NCBI GenBank assembly: GCA_020465985.1
Contig: JAANYP010004457.1
Span: forward strand, 1 to 64,000
DNA: 64,000 bases
Source: Centrapalus pauciflorus
Taxonomy: Eukaryota > Streptophyta > Magnoliopsida > Asterales > Asteraceae
Direction of reading: 5' to 3'
In this document: positions 1-11,684 of the stretch, piece after piece
Position numbering within the stretch: position 1 is the first letter of the stretch
Layout: each line of letters opens with the position of its first letter
Program-made: the position numbers and the translations under genes
Notes under the pieces: model-generated
Databases searched by the model: none
What the model was told of the DNA's origin: nothing
The model's input: only the letters and a program-made list of their open reading frames with translations

Positions 1-761
1 GAGTTGAGGTTTTCCTCATTTAATGCTTCGGCTTGAGCAACAAGAATTTCCTCAATCAGAGTAGATGAAAACGAAGTATGAGTCAGACTATAGAGACATT
101 TAGCGGAATAAGATTTTCGACTCAATGCATCGGCCACCACATTTGCCTTGCCGGGGTGATACAGAATTTCACAGTCATAGTCTTTAATGAGTTCCATGGA
201 GCGTCGCTGGCGCATGTTGAGCTCCTTCTGACTGAAAATATACTTAAGGCTCTTGTGATCCGTATATAGCTGACATTTGGTGCCGTAGAGATAATGACGC
301 CACGTTTTCAACGTGAAAGTCACAGCAGCAAGTTCAAGGTCATGAGTCGGCTGACTCTTTTCATGATCCTTGAGTTGGCGAGAAGCATATGCTATGACTC
401 TGCCTCTTTGCATCAGAACACACCCAAGCCCTTGATATGAAGCATCGCTGAAGACCACAAAGTCTTCATTGCCTTCGGGTAAGGCCAGAATAGGTGCTTC
501 GGTGAGTTTCTGTTTTAAAGTCCGGAACGCGTTCTCTTGAGCTTCTTCCCAAATAAAGGGAACATTCTTGCGAGTAAGAGATGTAAGAGGCATGGCTAGT
601 TTTGAGAAGTCCTTAATGAATCGACGGTAGTAACCCGCCAATCCCAAGAAACTTCGGATTTCAGTGGCTGATTTGGGAGCTTCCCAGTTCTGTATGGCTT
701 CAATTTTAGAAGGATCTACAGCGATTCCTTCACCGGATATCACGTGTCCAAGAAATTGTAT
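1..761 (-). pseudogene. pol: Gy1 RT thumb and RNase H
   Basis: Translated on the minus strand from 761, this part is open to the window edge. It begins with the FLGHV motif of the RT thumb, continues with the SFLGLAGYYRRF connection, then an RNase H domain with the DASYQGLGCVL, YTDHKSLKYIF and VVADALSR motifs. These are the standard gypsy order. The RNase H degrades the RNA strand of the RNA:DNA hybrid during element replication. It is separated from the RT palm only by the intron-like segment 762-851, on whose far side the same frame resumes. It is called a pseudogene because the polyprotein upstream has a stop and a frameshift; this segment itself shows no lesion. Confidence 0.9.
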
Positions 762-851
762 CTGATAAGATACAAGATTTACAGGTTAACGCTAAGCATG
801 AAAATTACAGAAAAGATAAACTTAAAGTGAATAAATCGAGATCGTGAGCAC
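762..851 (-). other. Intron-like segment inside Gy1 RT
   Basis: Ninety bases interrupt the RT coding sequence between the CEFWLRQ motif and FLGHV. On the minus strand the segment begins GTGCTC after CAG and ends TTATCAG, so it has GT and AG ends, a pyrimidine-leaning tract and a TTAAC branch-like sequence near the 3' end. It is AT-rich and contains an in-frame TAA. Its removal at these borders keeps the reading frame in phase 0 and gives the usual spacing between the two RT motifs. An insertion of another origin cannot be excluded. Confidence 0.6.
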
Positions 852-1312
852 CTGTCGCAACCAAAATTCGCATTTAGAGAACTTGGCGTAAAGTCGCTCT
901 TTGCGCAGCAACTCTAGCAGCTCTCTAAGATGCACAGCATGCTCAGCTTCGGTTTTCGAGTAGATGAGAATATCGTCTATAAAGACGATAACAGACTTAT
1001 CGAGCATTGGTCTACAAACGCGGTTCATCAGATCCATGAACGCCGCAGGAGCGTTTGTAAGGCCAAAGGGCATAACAAGAAACTCGTAATGCCCATATCT
1101 GGTACGGAAAGCCGTTTTAGGGACGTCTTCTTCATGAACTTTGAGCTGATGATACCCAGATCTAAGATCGATCTTTGAGAAGTAACTGGCTCCCTGAAGT
1201 TGGTCGAAAAGATCGTCTATTCTGGGCAACGGATATTTGTTCTTTATTGTTACCTTGTTCAACTCCCTATAATCGATACACATCCGGAGAGTCCCATCTT
1301 TCTTCTTAACGA
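852..1312 (-). pseudogene. pol: Gy1 reverse transcriptase palm
   Basis: Reverse transcriptase core. Visible motifs in order are MCIDYRELN, YPLPRIDDLFDQL, FSKIDLRSGYHQ, TRYGHYEFLVMPFGLTNAP and the catalytic FIDDILIYS (the YXDD box as FIDD, as is usual in gypsy elements). It ends at CEFWLRQ, where the intron-like segment starts. At the 5' side the frame is offset from the gag-protease frame: a one-base loss near 1311-1316, just after the SSSPWGAPVV motif, shifts the reading. Both frames are otherwise clean, so the frameshift is probably recent. Confidence 0.92.
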
Positions 1313-2809
1313 AACAACAGGAGCTCCCCAGGGAGATGAACTTGGTCGTATAAGTCCCTTATCTAGCAATTCTTGCAATTGCTTCATCATTTCTTGCATC
1401 TCAGCAGGTGCAAGTCTATACGCGGCTCGAGCAATCAGTGTCGCGCCTGGCACTAAATCAATTCTGAACTCCACCTGACGGTCTGGTGGAAGTCCAGAGA
1501 TGTCCTCAGGAAAGACATCGGGAAACTCTGAGGCTATCGGTACCTCGACTAAAGTTTTCTTTTCAGATTTATCATCTATTGCATATGCTAAGTAAGACAC
1601 GCAACCCTTAGCTATAGGCTTCCTAGCTTTCACTACCGAGATCAAGCATAAATCACCTTTCATTCTGTCACCATAGATGCAGATACTGCGGCCATCCAGA
1701 GTAGTGAGCTTGATTAACTTCCTTTTACAGATAATGTTGGCGTCATGGTGAACTAGCCAATCCATACCCACGGTAACGTCGAACTCGTGAAAATCGATCG
1801 GAATTAGATCAAGTTGAAATGTGCAGTTGTCGAGCAGAATGATGCAATCACGGTAAATTTTATCGGTAGACACACTTACATTACTAGCCGTTTCGATATC
1901 AAATATAACAGGTAGAGTGGTCGGTGCAATTCCAAGTTTAGATGCAAATGAATTTGATATAAAAGAACGGTTGGCTCCTGAATCAAAAATAACTCTAGCA
2001 GGAATAGAGTTAACAAGAAACATACCAGATACCACATCTGGTATTTCCTTCGCTTGCTGGGCCGTTATTTGGATTGCGCGATTTTGATTTCTTGCTGGTT
2101 CATTACGGCGGCTAGAACCTCCACGTGATGTGCTATGTCGGGCCGGTTGGTTTTGTCTTTGTTGTTGTTGTTGATGTTGTTGTTGCTGCTGGGGTCGGTA
2201 CTGTTGTTGTTGCAGACGTGGATGATGCTCGGCACTTGGATAAATTAAACTGAACGGATGCGTGCATGCCCGCTCAGTATGCCCAGGGCGTAAACAGTTG
2301 TTGCAAACTTTAACTTTATTAGGACATTCTTCACTGCTATGCCCTATGTCATTGCACACGTAACATCTCACATCATTGGGGTTACAACGCCCAATGTGTG
2401 ACTTATGGCAGCGGCGACACTGCCTCGGCTCAGAATGTACTGTATAGGAACGAGCTTGCTGCGCCGGAGGTGAGCTGAACTGTCGGTACTGAGACTGTTG
2501 TGGCTGAGAATATCTGGATGAAGATCCAGAATAGCTTCCAGTGCGTGATTTCTTGGGCGGTGATGGACATGTCGGGTTAACAGATGAAGCAGGAACTCCT
2601 CCAGCTCGAATAAAGTCCTGCTCGAGAATTCGAGCAGCTTCAACACAATTAGCATAGTTGGTATATCTCTGGTGCTTCAAAAACTTCTGGTACTCGGGAT
2701 GCAGACCCATTAGAAAACGGTCGATCTTTCGCTCTTCAGTAGCGACTTGATAGTCAGACAGTAAGCTTAGTCGGGTAAATTCAATCTCATACTCAGTCAC
2801 CGATTTGGT
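1313..2809 (-). pseudogene. gag-pol: Gy1 gag C-terminus, zinc fingers, protease, RT N-terminus
   Basis: This reading frame follows the gag part at 2810-3373 in the same frame after one TGA. It has the end of the capsid-like domain, a serine/glutamine-rich stretch, then three Cys/His clusters: CRRCHKSHIGRC, CYVCNDIGHSSEEC and CNNCLRPGHTERAC. A Gln-rich linker follows (CAA/CAG runs, about 2160-2215). The aspartic protease has its active site in IFDSGANRSFIS and the VGMDWL motif. The RT N-terminus includes LPPDRQVEFRIDLVPGA and SSSPWGAPVV, after which the frame is lost. Zinc fingers bind the genomic RNA; protease cleaves the polyprotein. Confidence 0.92.
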
Positions 2810-3373
2810 TCACTGAGTAAGAGACATCAGTTTTTCTTCCAAACGCTTCTTTTCATCAGCTGGGCAATACTGACGAAATAAAATGACCTTAAATTCATCC
2901 CAAGATAGGGACTTAATCCAGTTAGCTCCGTGCATGTTCTCCTGAGACCTCCACCACATAACAGCGCCACCCTCGAACAATGTAGTAGCAAAGGTGACCT
3001 TGGATTCTTCAGCACAGTCGCTGATGAGAAATATTCGCTCAATGCCAGTAATCCACTCGAGCGCTTCAATCGAGTTTGCAGCTCCTTTGAAAGGTTGAGC
3101 TCCACAAGCTTTGAAGTAACGGAAGTTGCATCCCTTAGGAGGGACTACAGGGGCTTCCTCCTCGTCAGTGTCGTCGTTACGACGTGCAGTATCATCATGC
3201 TGTTGTTTCCTACGTTCTTCTCTGCGCCTAGTTTCGGCTTCGTCACGAGCACGAAACTGGTCCTGCAGAAACTTAGCTTGACGCTCGTTGTTCTCATTAA
3301 GCATAGTTTGCATAATTTGCATGATCTGTTCAAGAGTGAGTCCACCTCCAGCTCCTTCACCAGATCCAGACAT
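2810..3373 (-). pseudogene. gag: Gy1 gag N-terminal part
   Basis: Starts with ATG at 3373 (MSGSGEGAGG, typical of this gag group) and continues through a charged Arg/Glu-rich coiled segment to the retrotransposon gag domain (FKGAANSIEALEWI, MWWRSQ, WDEFKVILFRQYCP). Translation meets TGA at 2810-2812. The downstream frame (TEYEIEFTRLSLL and onwards) is identical, so this is a nonsense change inside gag, not its natural end. Gag forms the particle that packages the element RNA. About 190 bases of leader separate the ATG from the primer site. Confidence 0.9.
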
Positions 3374-3560
3374 GTTCTGAAATTATATAAATAATACCTG
3401 CGTAAGAATAGGCATAATTCCTATTTTACCCCATTTCCCAATTCCTAAAGCAAAGTCAAAGCCTATCTCAGGTCGAGTTAAAGCCTAGACATTCGAAGCT
3501 AATATCTTTGCTTAAAAGTTTGAGTCCAAGTGCTATTGTTAACACTTGAATCCCTCAAAC

Positions 3561-3576
3561 TAATTCTCTGATACCA
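3561..3576 (-). promoter_or_regulatory. Gy1 primer binding site
   Basis: Minus-strand TGGTATCAGAGAATTA matches the 3' end expected for initiator tRNA-Met (TGGTATCAGAG). It lies three bases inside the LTR border at 3580, as expected for a first-strand primer site. Confidence 0.85.
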
Positions 3577-4737
3577 TCCTGTCACATCCTAGCTTTAATC
3601 ACGCTTGCTTATCTCAGGAATAATAACAATAGCCATAAACAAAATAAAAAGTCTAAATCTTGCATAAATCTAAATAAATATTACAATATGTCATGCACTA
3701 CACGTGCTACAAGGTTACAGTACTAAATTGCTATTACATCACAATATAATTAAAAGCAGCAACCCAGATCCCAAGGCACCATAAAGCTATACCACAAGCT
3801 GAAAGTGAGCTAAGTCCTCTGGGTTGATCAGAAAATAGGACCTAAGCAGAAGGTCCAGCTTGCTCTTTACCTTTTCCTGTAAAAAATTGTGAGTAGCAAC
3901 TGTAAGCTAATTGCTTAGTGAGTAAACAGATATTCATGAATGCATGTAAAATATGCGGCGAAAGTGCCTATAAAGGCATGTTATGCTGGCTTGCTTGCTT
4001 GCTTGCTTAATACCCACAAAGAATGCTTGCACAATTGAGACATTTCCCGCAGAAAGGAGATGCCACCACTAGGGGTTACCGCTTCCAATGATCAGTCGGT
4101 GATACGGGGCTAGCTACCCGCATAATGCTTGGTATAGTGGTGAGCATCAGAATTGCTTGCTTGCTATGTATAATGCTTATGAAAATGCACAAAGAAACGC
4201 TCAAACAAAGCTTGCTGTATAGCATGCAGAATAATAAACAGATAGCAGATAAATATGCACATCAATAGATCAGATGTAAGATCCGGCTAAGCTGGGCATC
4301 GCCTGTACCATAGTGTTCGCCTTCACTCACAAAAGTCTATTGAATTCCAAAGAAGTCATAAAGAAGCAATTTATGTCTCAATTTCATATAAAACATGTAA
4401 ACAAGAATAACTGTTACTCACAGTACTGAAAATGCTTGCACTGGCTTTTCTATGCTTTAAATTGCTCTGAAATGCTTGCACTTGTTTATCTAGGCTTTGA
4501 CGCTTTTAAATAGACTTTAATACATTCCGGAACTGGCTTTAACTCATAACTCAACTATATGCTTTAATTTAATAACGAGCTTGCAATGATGTGTCTGTAA
4601 TCAATATTACAGATTACATAATAAATCAATTAACTTGCTTAAAAATTTAAAGTACCTTGATTTGTAATTTCTTGCGAAATGTTTTGTAGATTTTAACTAT
4701 AATTAAGTTTGACCAATGGTCACTTAATTAAATTTAA

Positions 4738-4844
<107 letters not shown>

Positions 4845-4995
4845 TACATATGTATTAATTGCTTAAGTCTCTGTTGTGCATGGCACACATACATATATAC
4901 ACAATTATAATTCACATTCTGGTTTGTGCATGAAACTATTACACACACTACTCACATACAAATTGTTAGTTGCTCATGAAACTATTAATTGCTCA

Positions 4996-5390
4996 TTACC
5001 GAGAGGGACAAAAGAATGGGGTTTCGGTACCCATCAAATGGTTTCGGTAGTTTGCAAGAGTTTCGGTATTATTACCGAAACCTTTTATGGTTTCTAAAGG
5101 TTTCGGTATTGAGTGGGTCTCGGTAGCCTTCAAGGGTCTCGGTATTTATCATGTTTCGGTATATCATAGGAGGTTTCGGTACATAGGGGTTTCGGTATAA
5201 AGCTCATACCGAAACCTTAATGGTGTCGGTAGTGTGGTTTCGGTAGTGTGCTTCAAGTGGGTCTCGGTACATATATATAATTTAGGTAAGTTTCTTCAAT
5301 TAAACGGTTTCAGTATATACATATATAGTTTCGATGGTCTCCTTCCCCGGTCTCAGTATTACCGAAACCCTTGAGGGTTTCGGTATCTCT
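4996..5390 (-). promoter_or_regulatory. TTCGGTA / TACCGAA motif array in Gy1 LTR
   Basis: About sixteen copies of GGTTTCGGTA, its variant GTCTCGGTA, or the reverse complement TACCGAAACC lie within 400 bases, in mixed orientation and uneven spacing. Examples are at 5021, 5041, 5061, 5072, 5101, 5173, 5190 and 5207. The same motif clusters in the LTRs of Gy2 and LTR4. The cluster lies upstream of the coding region in the LTR, so a cis-regulatory role is plausible; that is inference. Confidence 0.7.
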
Positions 5391-5985
5391 TTTTCATGCA
5401 AACACACTCCCGACACACACACTACACTTATAATTTTCTTGTCTTTGTTTAACTTCCAATACAAAATTTACAAATATTTAAAGGAATTTGAATGCTCTAA
5501 ATAAAGAATAATAACATATGTGTACATCAATTTGATTCTTTGCTAACATTTTGGTTCGGTTTTGGCCACCAAGGCCGTAGCCCACGAACACAAACATCAA
5601 AGTTTTATGAGTTTGAAATTACCTCAAGATACTTGTATATTGTTGCTTGATACTCGATTATAGCTTGATTTCTTGGATTTCTTTGCAAGATTTGTGAAGA
5701 ATCGCGATGAAGAAGATGATGAAGTTGTGACTTTTGAAGGAGAGAATGCAGAGAATTTAATTCTAGGTGTTAATTAAAATGAGCATATGCCTCTTTTAGG
5801 GGTATTTATATTTTCTCAAATTTCTCAAGTTTGTTAAATACACAATTTAACCCTTAAACTTGTTTTTATTTCATTTCTATAAACTTGCTCAACTAAATGA
5901 TTTGTAATATATATTTAACTTAGTTAAATAATTTTTCATTACTTAATTGCATTATTTAGCAATTAACTTCATTTAAATTCTCAAA

Positions 5986-7254
5986 TCTATACTATATATA
6001 ATAAGAAAAGCATTTGGAGTTTCTAGATCATTGGATGAAAAGAAATCAATAGTCCAAATTAATGACAACTCATAATTATTTATGAAATGTCTCTTATACC
6101 CTTAATTAAAATCAATAACTATACCTATGCCATTTTTTTAATTCAGTTTCCAAATTTACTACCTTAACTTAATTACATTAAATTTTGATTTTAAATTTTT
6201 CATTAATGAATTAATATTAAATTAATATTTTCCTAAAATAAATATGTGTCATTATTATCTTTAATGATCATAGTTAAGTTCAAATGTAAAAATTTGGATT
6301 TAAATGTAAAAGTGTAGTAAATAAAGTTAAATTTTTTTTTTAATTATTTTGCTAACAAGATTTAAAATTTAATTGATAAAACTTCCATTGTGAAAATGAT
6401 AAATTTTGATTGTTGATTTTCAGATATTCCATTTTTATATTTTTATCATTTTCAAAATATATACACATTCACATAATTAAAGTTTTTTGTTTCTTACATT
6501 GATATTTCATATTTGAAGTTAATAAAAATTAAAAGAAACATTTCTTTGCAAACACATATTATCTGTTTTTAATAATACAATATAATAATATTTTTTTATT
6601 TAATATAAAACATATTATTTTTTTATTTTAATTATGTATAAATTTTATAATAATTTATTAAAATATAAAAAAATATGTATTTTCTAAATCAACCCATGTA
6701 ATACATGGGTTGATTAACCTATATATTATAATAAAACAAAACAATTCATGTCATATGTCACTTCTACAATACAATAAAATTTTATTTTTCCACATCTTTT
6801 TCCAAATTTAACATCTTAACTTAATTGTATTAAATTTTGACTTTATCTTTTTCATTAATTAATTAGTAATAAATTAGATTTTGTAACATTTAAAATTAAT
6901 GTTTACCTAAAATAAATATCTATCATTATTATCCATAATAATCATAATTAGATCCAAATGTGAAAATTTGAATTAGTTGTGGAAATTATTATTATTATGT
7001 ATAATAAAGGAAAACATCAAATGTCATGTGTCACTTCTACGTTCACCAAAAAGATAATTACAACTTATAAAAAATAAAAGATAAATACAATTTAATATTT
7101 TTAAAAAAGATAAACATACTCTATTTTTTAATCTGTAAATAATAAAAAATAAACACAATTATTATTTTTGTATGTTCTTATTTTTACTCATATACATTTA
7201 ATATAAATAAATTTAATTAAAAATATCCACGTAATACGTGGGTTATAAACTAGT
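5986..7254 (+). mobile_element. Non-autonomous Helitron, two units in tandem
   Basis: Starts TCTATACTATATATAATAAG after an A and ends with CTAGT before a T, the A/T insertion signature of Helitrons. The terminal hairpin CCACGT-AAT-ACGTGG (7227-7241) lies nine bases before the CTAGT end. A second hairpin, a 10-bp stem with AAT loop, is at 6690-6712 and is followed at about 6719 by CTATATATTATAATAAAAC, which resembles another Helitron 5' end. This suggests two related units joined head to tail (5986 to about 6717, and about 6718 to 7254). No Rep/helicase gene is present. It interrupts the Gy1 LTR. Confidence 0.85.
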
Positions 7255-7459
7255 TACATCATAAAACACAAATTGCAACATAAACACACAATTAATGAAA
7301 CAAGGTGTTATATATCACAAAAATGAAAAAAGAAATATAGTTTATTTCAATTTAACTCTATTTTTGTAGTTGGATGAATGATAAATATAATATGTAAATA
7401 TAAAAATAAAAATAAGTCAAGATCATGAATTTTATTTAACGACCGTATGAGTCAAATCA

Positions 7460-9329
7460 TGTAGCATCTCATTGTTTGACCTGATACGTGGATTCTTATT
7501 ATTAGATATTTAATGTATTAATATTGCGTTGGACCAATAATATTCTGATTAGTGGATTCTACGTGTCAGGATCGAGTAATACGTGGCACCGATTTATTAT
7601 TTTAGCAAATTAATTATGAGATTACGAGATTAATTGTAGTTAATTGATATTATATTGAAAATACAGTATCGTGTTTGGATTATTGATTTCGGAGCTACTA
7701 TAAATATAAAGTGTATATATATGTTTCACTTTGAATCTTTATTCCCTTTTTCCTTGGCACAAGAAAGCTAAAAGTGTGTATGTGCATATGTTGTGTGTAT
7801 TCTGGAGTAGCAAGAAGCCCTTATCATCGGATTTAGTTGTTGAATTCATCACCTTCTTCTTCGTTGAGTTCTTGAACCAAAAGGTAAGAAAGCTTTGATT
7901 TGTTGGATTTGATCATGTATAATACGTGAAAAGTGGGGAATTGGCTTGAAAGCCAGTAAGGTAGAATTATATATGGGTTTTACGAGTTTTAAGATGTTGG
8001 AATCAAGTATAAGGGTGATTTTATCTCCTGGACAGACATGCACGACGAATAGGCTGCTCGCCAGAAGCGTAGTCGCAACCTCCTGAGCGTGGTCACGATG
8101 AGTCTTGTGGCTGTGCTAGTGGTCGAGCTCAGTCAGAGCCCTCAAGCTCGGACCGCCGTGGGAGCCCGACCCACGCAAAGTTCAGCATGCCCGCGATGTG
8201 TTTGACCTCGGCCGCGATCCGCCTGTTTGAACCAAATTTCAGTTTTAGGCTTCGTGACCCATTTGGGGTTACTTGTGGGGTCTAATTCAGTTAAGGGGTC
8301 AATATACGAGTCTGTCATGTGTAACAATTGGGTTTGAATTGATATTTTAGGGGGTCTGTGTGTATACAGGGATGAGCAGACATCAAGCTGAGTCGAGACC
8401 TTGATTAGAGGAGTTTTGTTTGAGTCGTTCAGATTGTCGAGGTTAGTACTCGAGTTCTTTTGATCGTGCGAGTCATTTTATAAGTCTTGTCTAAGTGTTT
8501 GAGTATATGTGATTATAAATAAGACAGAGATGTGGCGTCTCAGGGATGATTCTATTTCTTATTATTATATGTGATATTTGTGCATGAGATGAGATCCATT
8601 CTAGAGTATCAGCGATGGGCACTAGTCAAGAGTTTGAGACTGTATATATACGACAGAGTTTATTATATGTCACTTGTGTGCTTTATTGAGTGGCTAACTA
8701 CGGCTGTGTGCGGTCTGTTAGCAGGGGAATGGCGTCCCCACAGAGTTGATATTTCTACTGAGTTTCTGGATCTCATACTCTTGTATGATTCATCAGAGAT
8801 TATGAGGCGAATCTGAGACATTCATATTGAGTTGCATGTTATTATATGCGATGTGTTTGTGTTATGTGTTTATTCTGTAGAGTCTAGCCCTCGCGTGCTC
8901 ACGAGCTTTCCAACTTACGTTTTCGAGTATAACGTGTCTTAAGCAATCAGAAAGTTGAGTCGCAACAGCCGTCGTCGAAGTAGGATCTGAGATTTGCTGT
9001 GGGGTTCATTAGATCATCATTATAGTAGGTTGGCATAATTTTTTGGGAACTTGGAATGACAATACTTGGATACACATTCAGTTATATGTATCACACTTGT
9101 TAGTAATTCAGTTAGTTGGGGTAGACATTCAGCAATAGTAAGTGCTACATGTAAATAGTTTTAGTTGTATGTATTACGCGGTGTGACCTTCTCAGTACTA
9201 TATTTGTATAAAGTTTTAATTAACAATGATTTATATAATCTCCAGACATGTTTTATTTGAGTACTTGTGATCGTGCCACATATGGTGTTATTATGACGTA
9301 GCATTTAGCTGAGATTTGAGGGTCTTACA
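7460..9329 (+). mobile_element. Solo gypsy-type LTR
   Basis: A 1,870-bp segment begins TGTAGCATCTC and ends GGGTCTTACA, flanked on both sides by the 5-bp duplication AATCA (7455-7459 and 9330-9334). CTATAAATATAAAG near 7700 is a good TATA region, followed by transcribed-type sequence, consistent with plus orientation. There is no internal coding region, primer site or polypurine tract, so it is a solo LTR left by recombination between the two LTRs. The family is unlike the others here and was not identified further. Confidence 0.75.
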
Positions 9330-9334
9330 AATCA

Positions 9335-11349
9335 TTAGATACTTGCTACAATTACGTTGGATGAAAAATCTATAATGGTTCTTTAATGGACTAAATTTGC
9401 AAGTTGACAAAACAATAAGGATGAAATTTATACATTTATCTCACTCATTTCCTATAAAATGAATAGGATAAAACATATTTAAAAAAAGTTTATTTTTTTG
9501 CAATTTCTTTGTATTCATGATTGAAGCAACATCACAATGATTTTCATTGTTTTTTCATCTCATAGAACTATAGTTGTGACATATGAACATTATTATTATT
9601 TTGCTTGTCATTAAAAAAGTGTGTACGTATGATGCATGCGTTTTTACTTGTGGTTATATTAAATTAACGTGATTTATATAGATATAAAACATGTGTGTAG
9701 CATGAGGTCTACATGTATCTATATTTATGCGCATTAAGTGTTTTGTGTGATACCTACATAAGGATAAGCATTTGTGTATCATGATGTGTGCGTGTATGAA
9801 TCGTGCGTATATGCAAGACCAAACTATAATTAACAATAATAAATTAACTTACAAAAATTTCTAACAAAACTCGGGAATGACCTATTCGTATCTTCATGAA
9901 ATCCAATCTGAAAATTTCCATTTCATGGAAATCTCAAACAAGTTTTTCAATCCATCAATATTCATGGTGCATCACCCAAAATGATTGTACATTTCCTGTC
10001 ATCAAGCTTGAATGACTCCTTCAATTCTTACTTGGACCAACTACCTCTTTTCCTTTATCTTGTTTTCCTAAAAAGATTAAACATATAAATGGTTAAGCAT
10101 ACCACAATGATAATATGGGCATATCATAATCATTGAATGATATAAGTAAGGGTAAGTAAGCATGATAATGACTTCTCAATAAAAAGGATCATGTCTTACA
10201 ATAAATGTAGGTATGCCAAAGAAGATGAAGCATATCAAGAGGGAGACTCATGATCCTGTCACGATAACACTACACACTATGAATACGTCCACGGAGTGTA
10301 TAGCAGTTCCTTGCATCGTACTTTCGCCATTAATAGAAGTACGTCATCATACTCCGGTGATACCGGAAGTATGGCTAATGTACATCACACACAGTAATGT
10401 ACTATGAGTGTAAATATAATCATGGAATATGAACATGTACATGTACATGTAATAAAATATGTAAGATATGACAATCAATCAAATTTAAGGTAACACATAT
10501 GTTTAGCAAGTTCATAAGATCAAGTATAATCAGAAATTGTTAGATCTAGAGTTGTGAAAGTTTCAGGAGTTATTTTGTAATAAATGAAACTTAGTATTAT
10601 GGCTAAAATGCAAAAATTTAAATTTTGATGTAAATGGGTCAAATACCTTAAAAGGTCAACCCATGGATCTAAGTAGTTGAGTTCAAGTCTACGTACAATT
10701 GTTTCTTATAAATAGGATATGTTACGGTTTTTGTATGTACGAATCAATTGTTGCAGCTTTTGGAATTATCAGAGTTATTAACTTTCGTATAATATTGTTG
10801 TAAGTTGTTCATATTGTTCTACATATATTCTTATTGTTCTTTATGTTCTTGTGATATTCATGCTTGATGATTGAATGCTTCAATAATCTGGGAATTACAT
10901 AAATTGATAAGCAATTGGTACATGTATAACTAGTACTCACAGACATCAACTTATATATAAAACTCATAAACAAGTAGTTTGCATTGATGAGGTTCAATTA
11001 CTCCATTGCCTCCGAAAAAGCAAGTCACCTAAAACAAATACATAGCAATAGGTAACAAATAAAGTTAGATACTAAGGTAAGTTAATACTTAAAGCATTCT
11101 TATACTCATCTAAGTAAGATTCTAAGTCTATAAATATGGTCATAAACATTATCCTACAAGTAAGTATGATAAAGTAGCTTCTTTTCGTGTATGGTATTCA
11201 ACTTGAATGCTTGAATCAAAATTTAAATCCCGTTAACTCTAGTTGTCATTCTATCATGATTTCAGTATAGAAAGTGAAGTTCTAAACCACTTAATATGCT
11301 TCATTTTGTCAATACAAGTTTAGAACACTCTTTAAAGTCTTAATTTATA
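9335..11349. other. AT-rich region without a recognised gene
   Basis: Two kilobases in which I see no conserved protein, RNA gene or intact element. There is a short ATGTAC repeat near 10434-10450 and a TATA-like TTATAAATAGG near 10708, which could belong to a decayed LTR. Only short chance ORFs are present. Confidence 0.5.
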
Positions 11350-11684
11350 GGGCAAATGACCAAAAATGATAACAACTTTTGTCATTTTTATCATTAATAG
11401 TAACATTATTTATTTTTTTTTCATTAATAACATTGACTTTTACACTTTTTATCATTTATAATAACAACTTTTTATTTTTCTATCAATAATAGTAATTGGT
11501 GACCTGCAAACCTGTTTAGCAGGTCACCAACAACTTTTCATTTATCAAATATAGTAACATCTTTTCATATTGTTATCACTAATAGTATTATATCAAATTA
11601 AAACTCATTTTTTTTAAAGTTTTCTAAGATTTCAAAAACACCAAAATAAACCTAATTTATGTTTCAAATTTTGCATTGAGATAT
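11350..11684 (+). mobile_element. One end of a long-TIR MULE, truncated by SIRE-A
   Basis: Begins GGGCAAATGACC and runs in parallel with the terminal inverted repeat of the MULE at 41721-43632, including the subterminal hairpin GGTGACCTGC-loop-GCAGGTCACC (about 11490-11524) and the TTAATAGTAACA repeats. It stops where the SIRE-A LTR begins. No partner end exists to the right of the SIRE complex, so the rest was deleted or rearranged. Confidence 0.75.

Noticed and set aside
3561..3576. tRNA-Met-like sequence as a tRNA gene
   Set aside because: Only the primer-binding 3' complement; no cloverleaf around it, likewise at 21717 and 57462.
7393..7460. Alternative solo-LTR start at TGTAAATAT
   Set aside because: Flank TAATA does not match the AATCA found after 9329, whereas a start at 7460 gives a perfect duplication.
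8571..8816. 81-codon plus-strand ORF
   Set aside because: Lies inside a solo LTR and resembles no protein; chance frame.
10213..10407. 64-codon ORF
   Set aside because: No similarity to known families and no codon pattern; in a decayed non-coding region.
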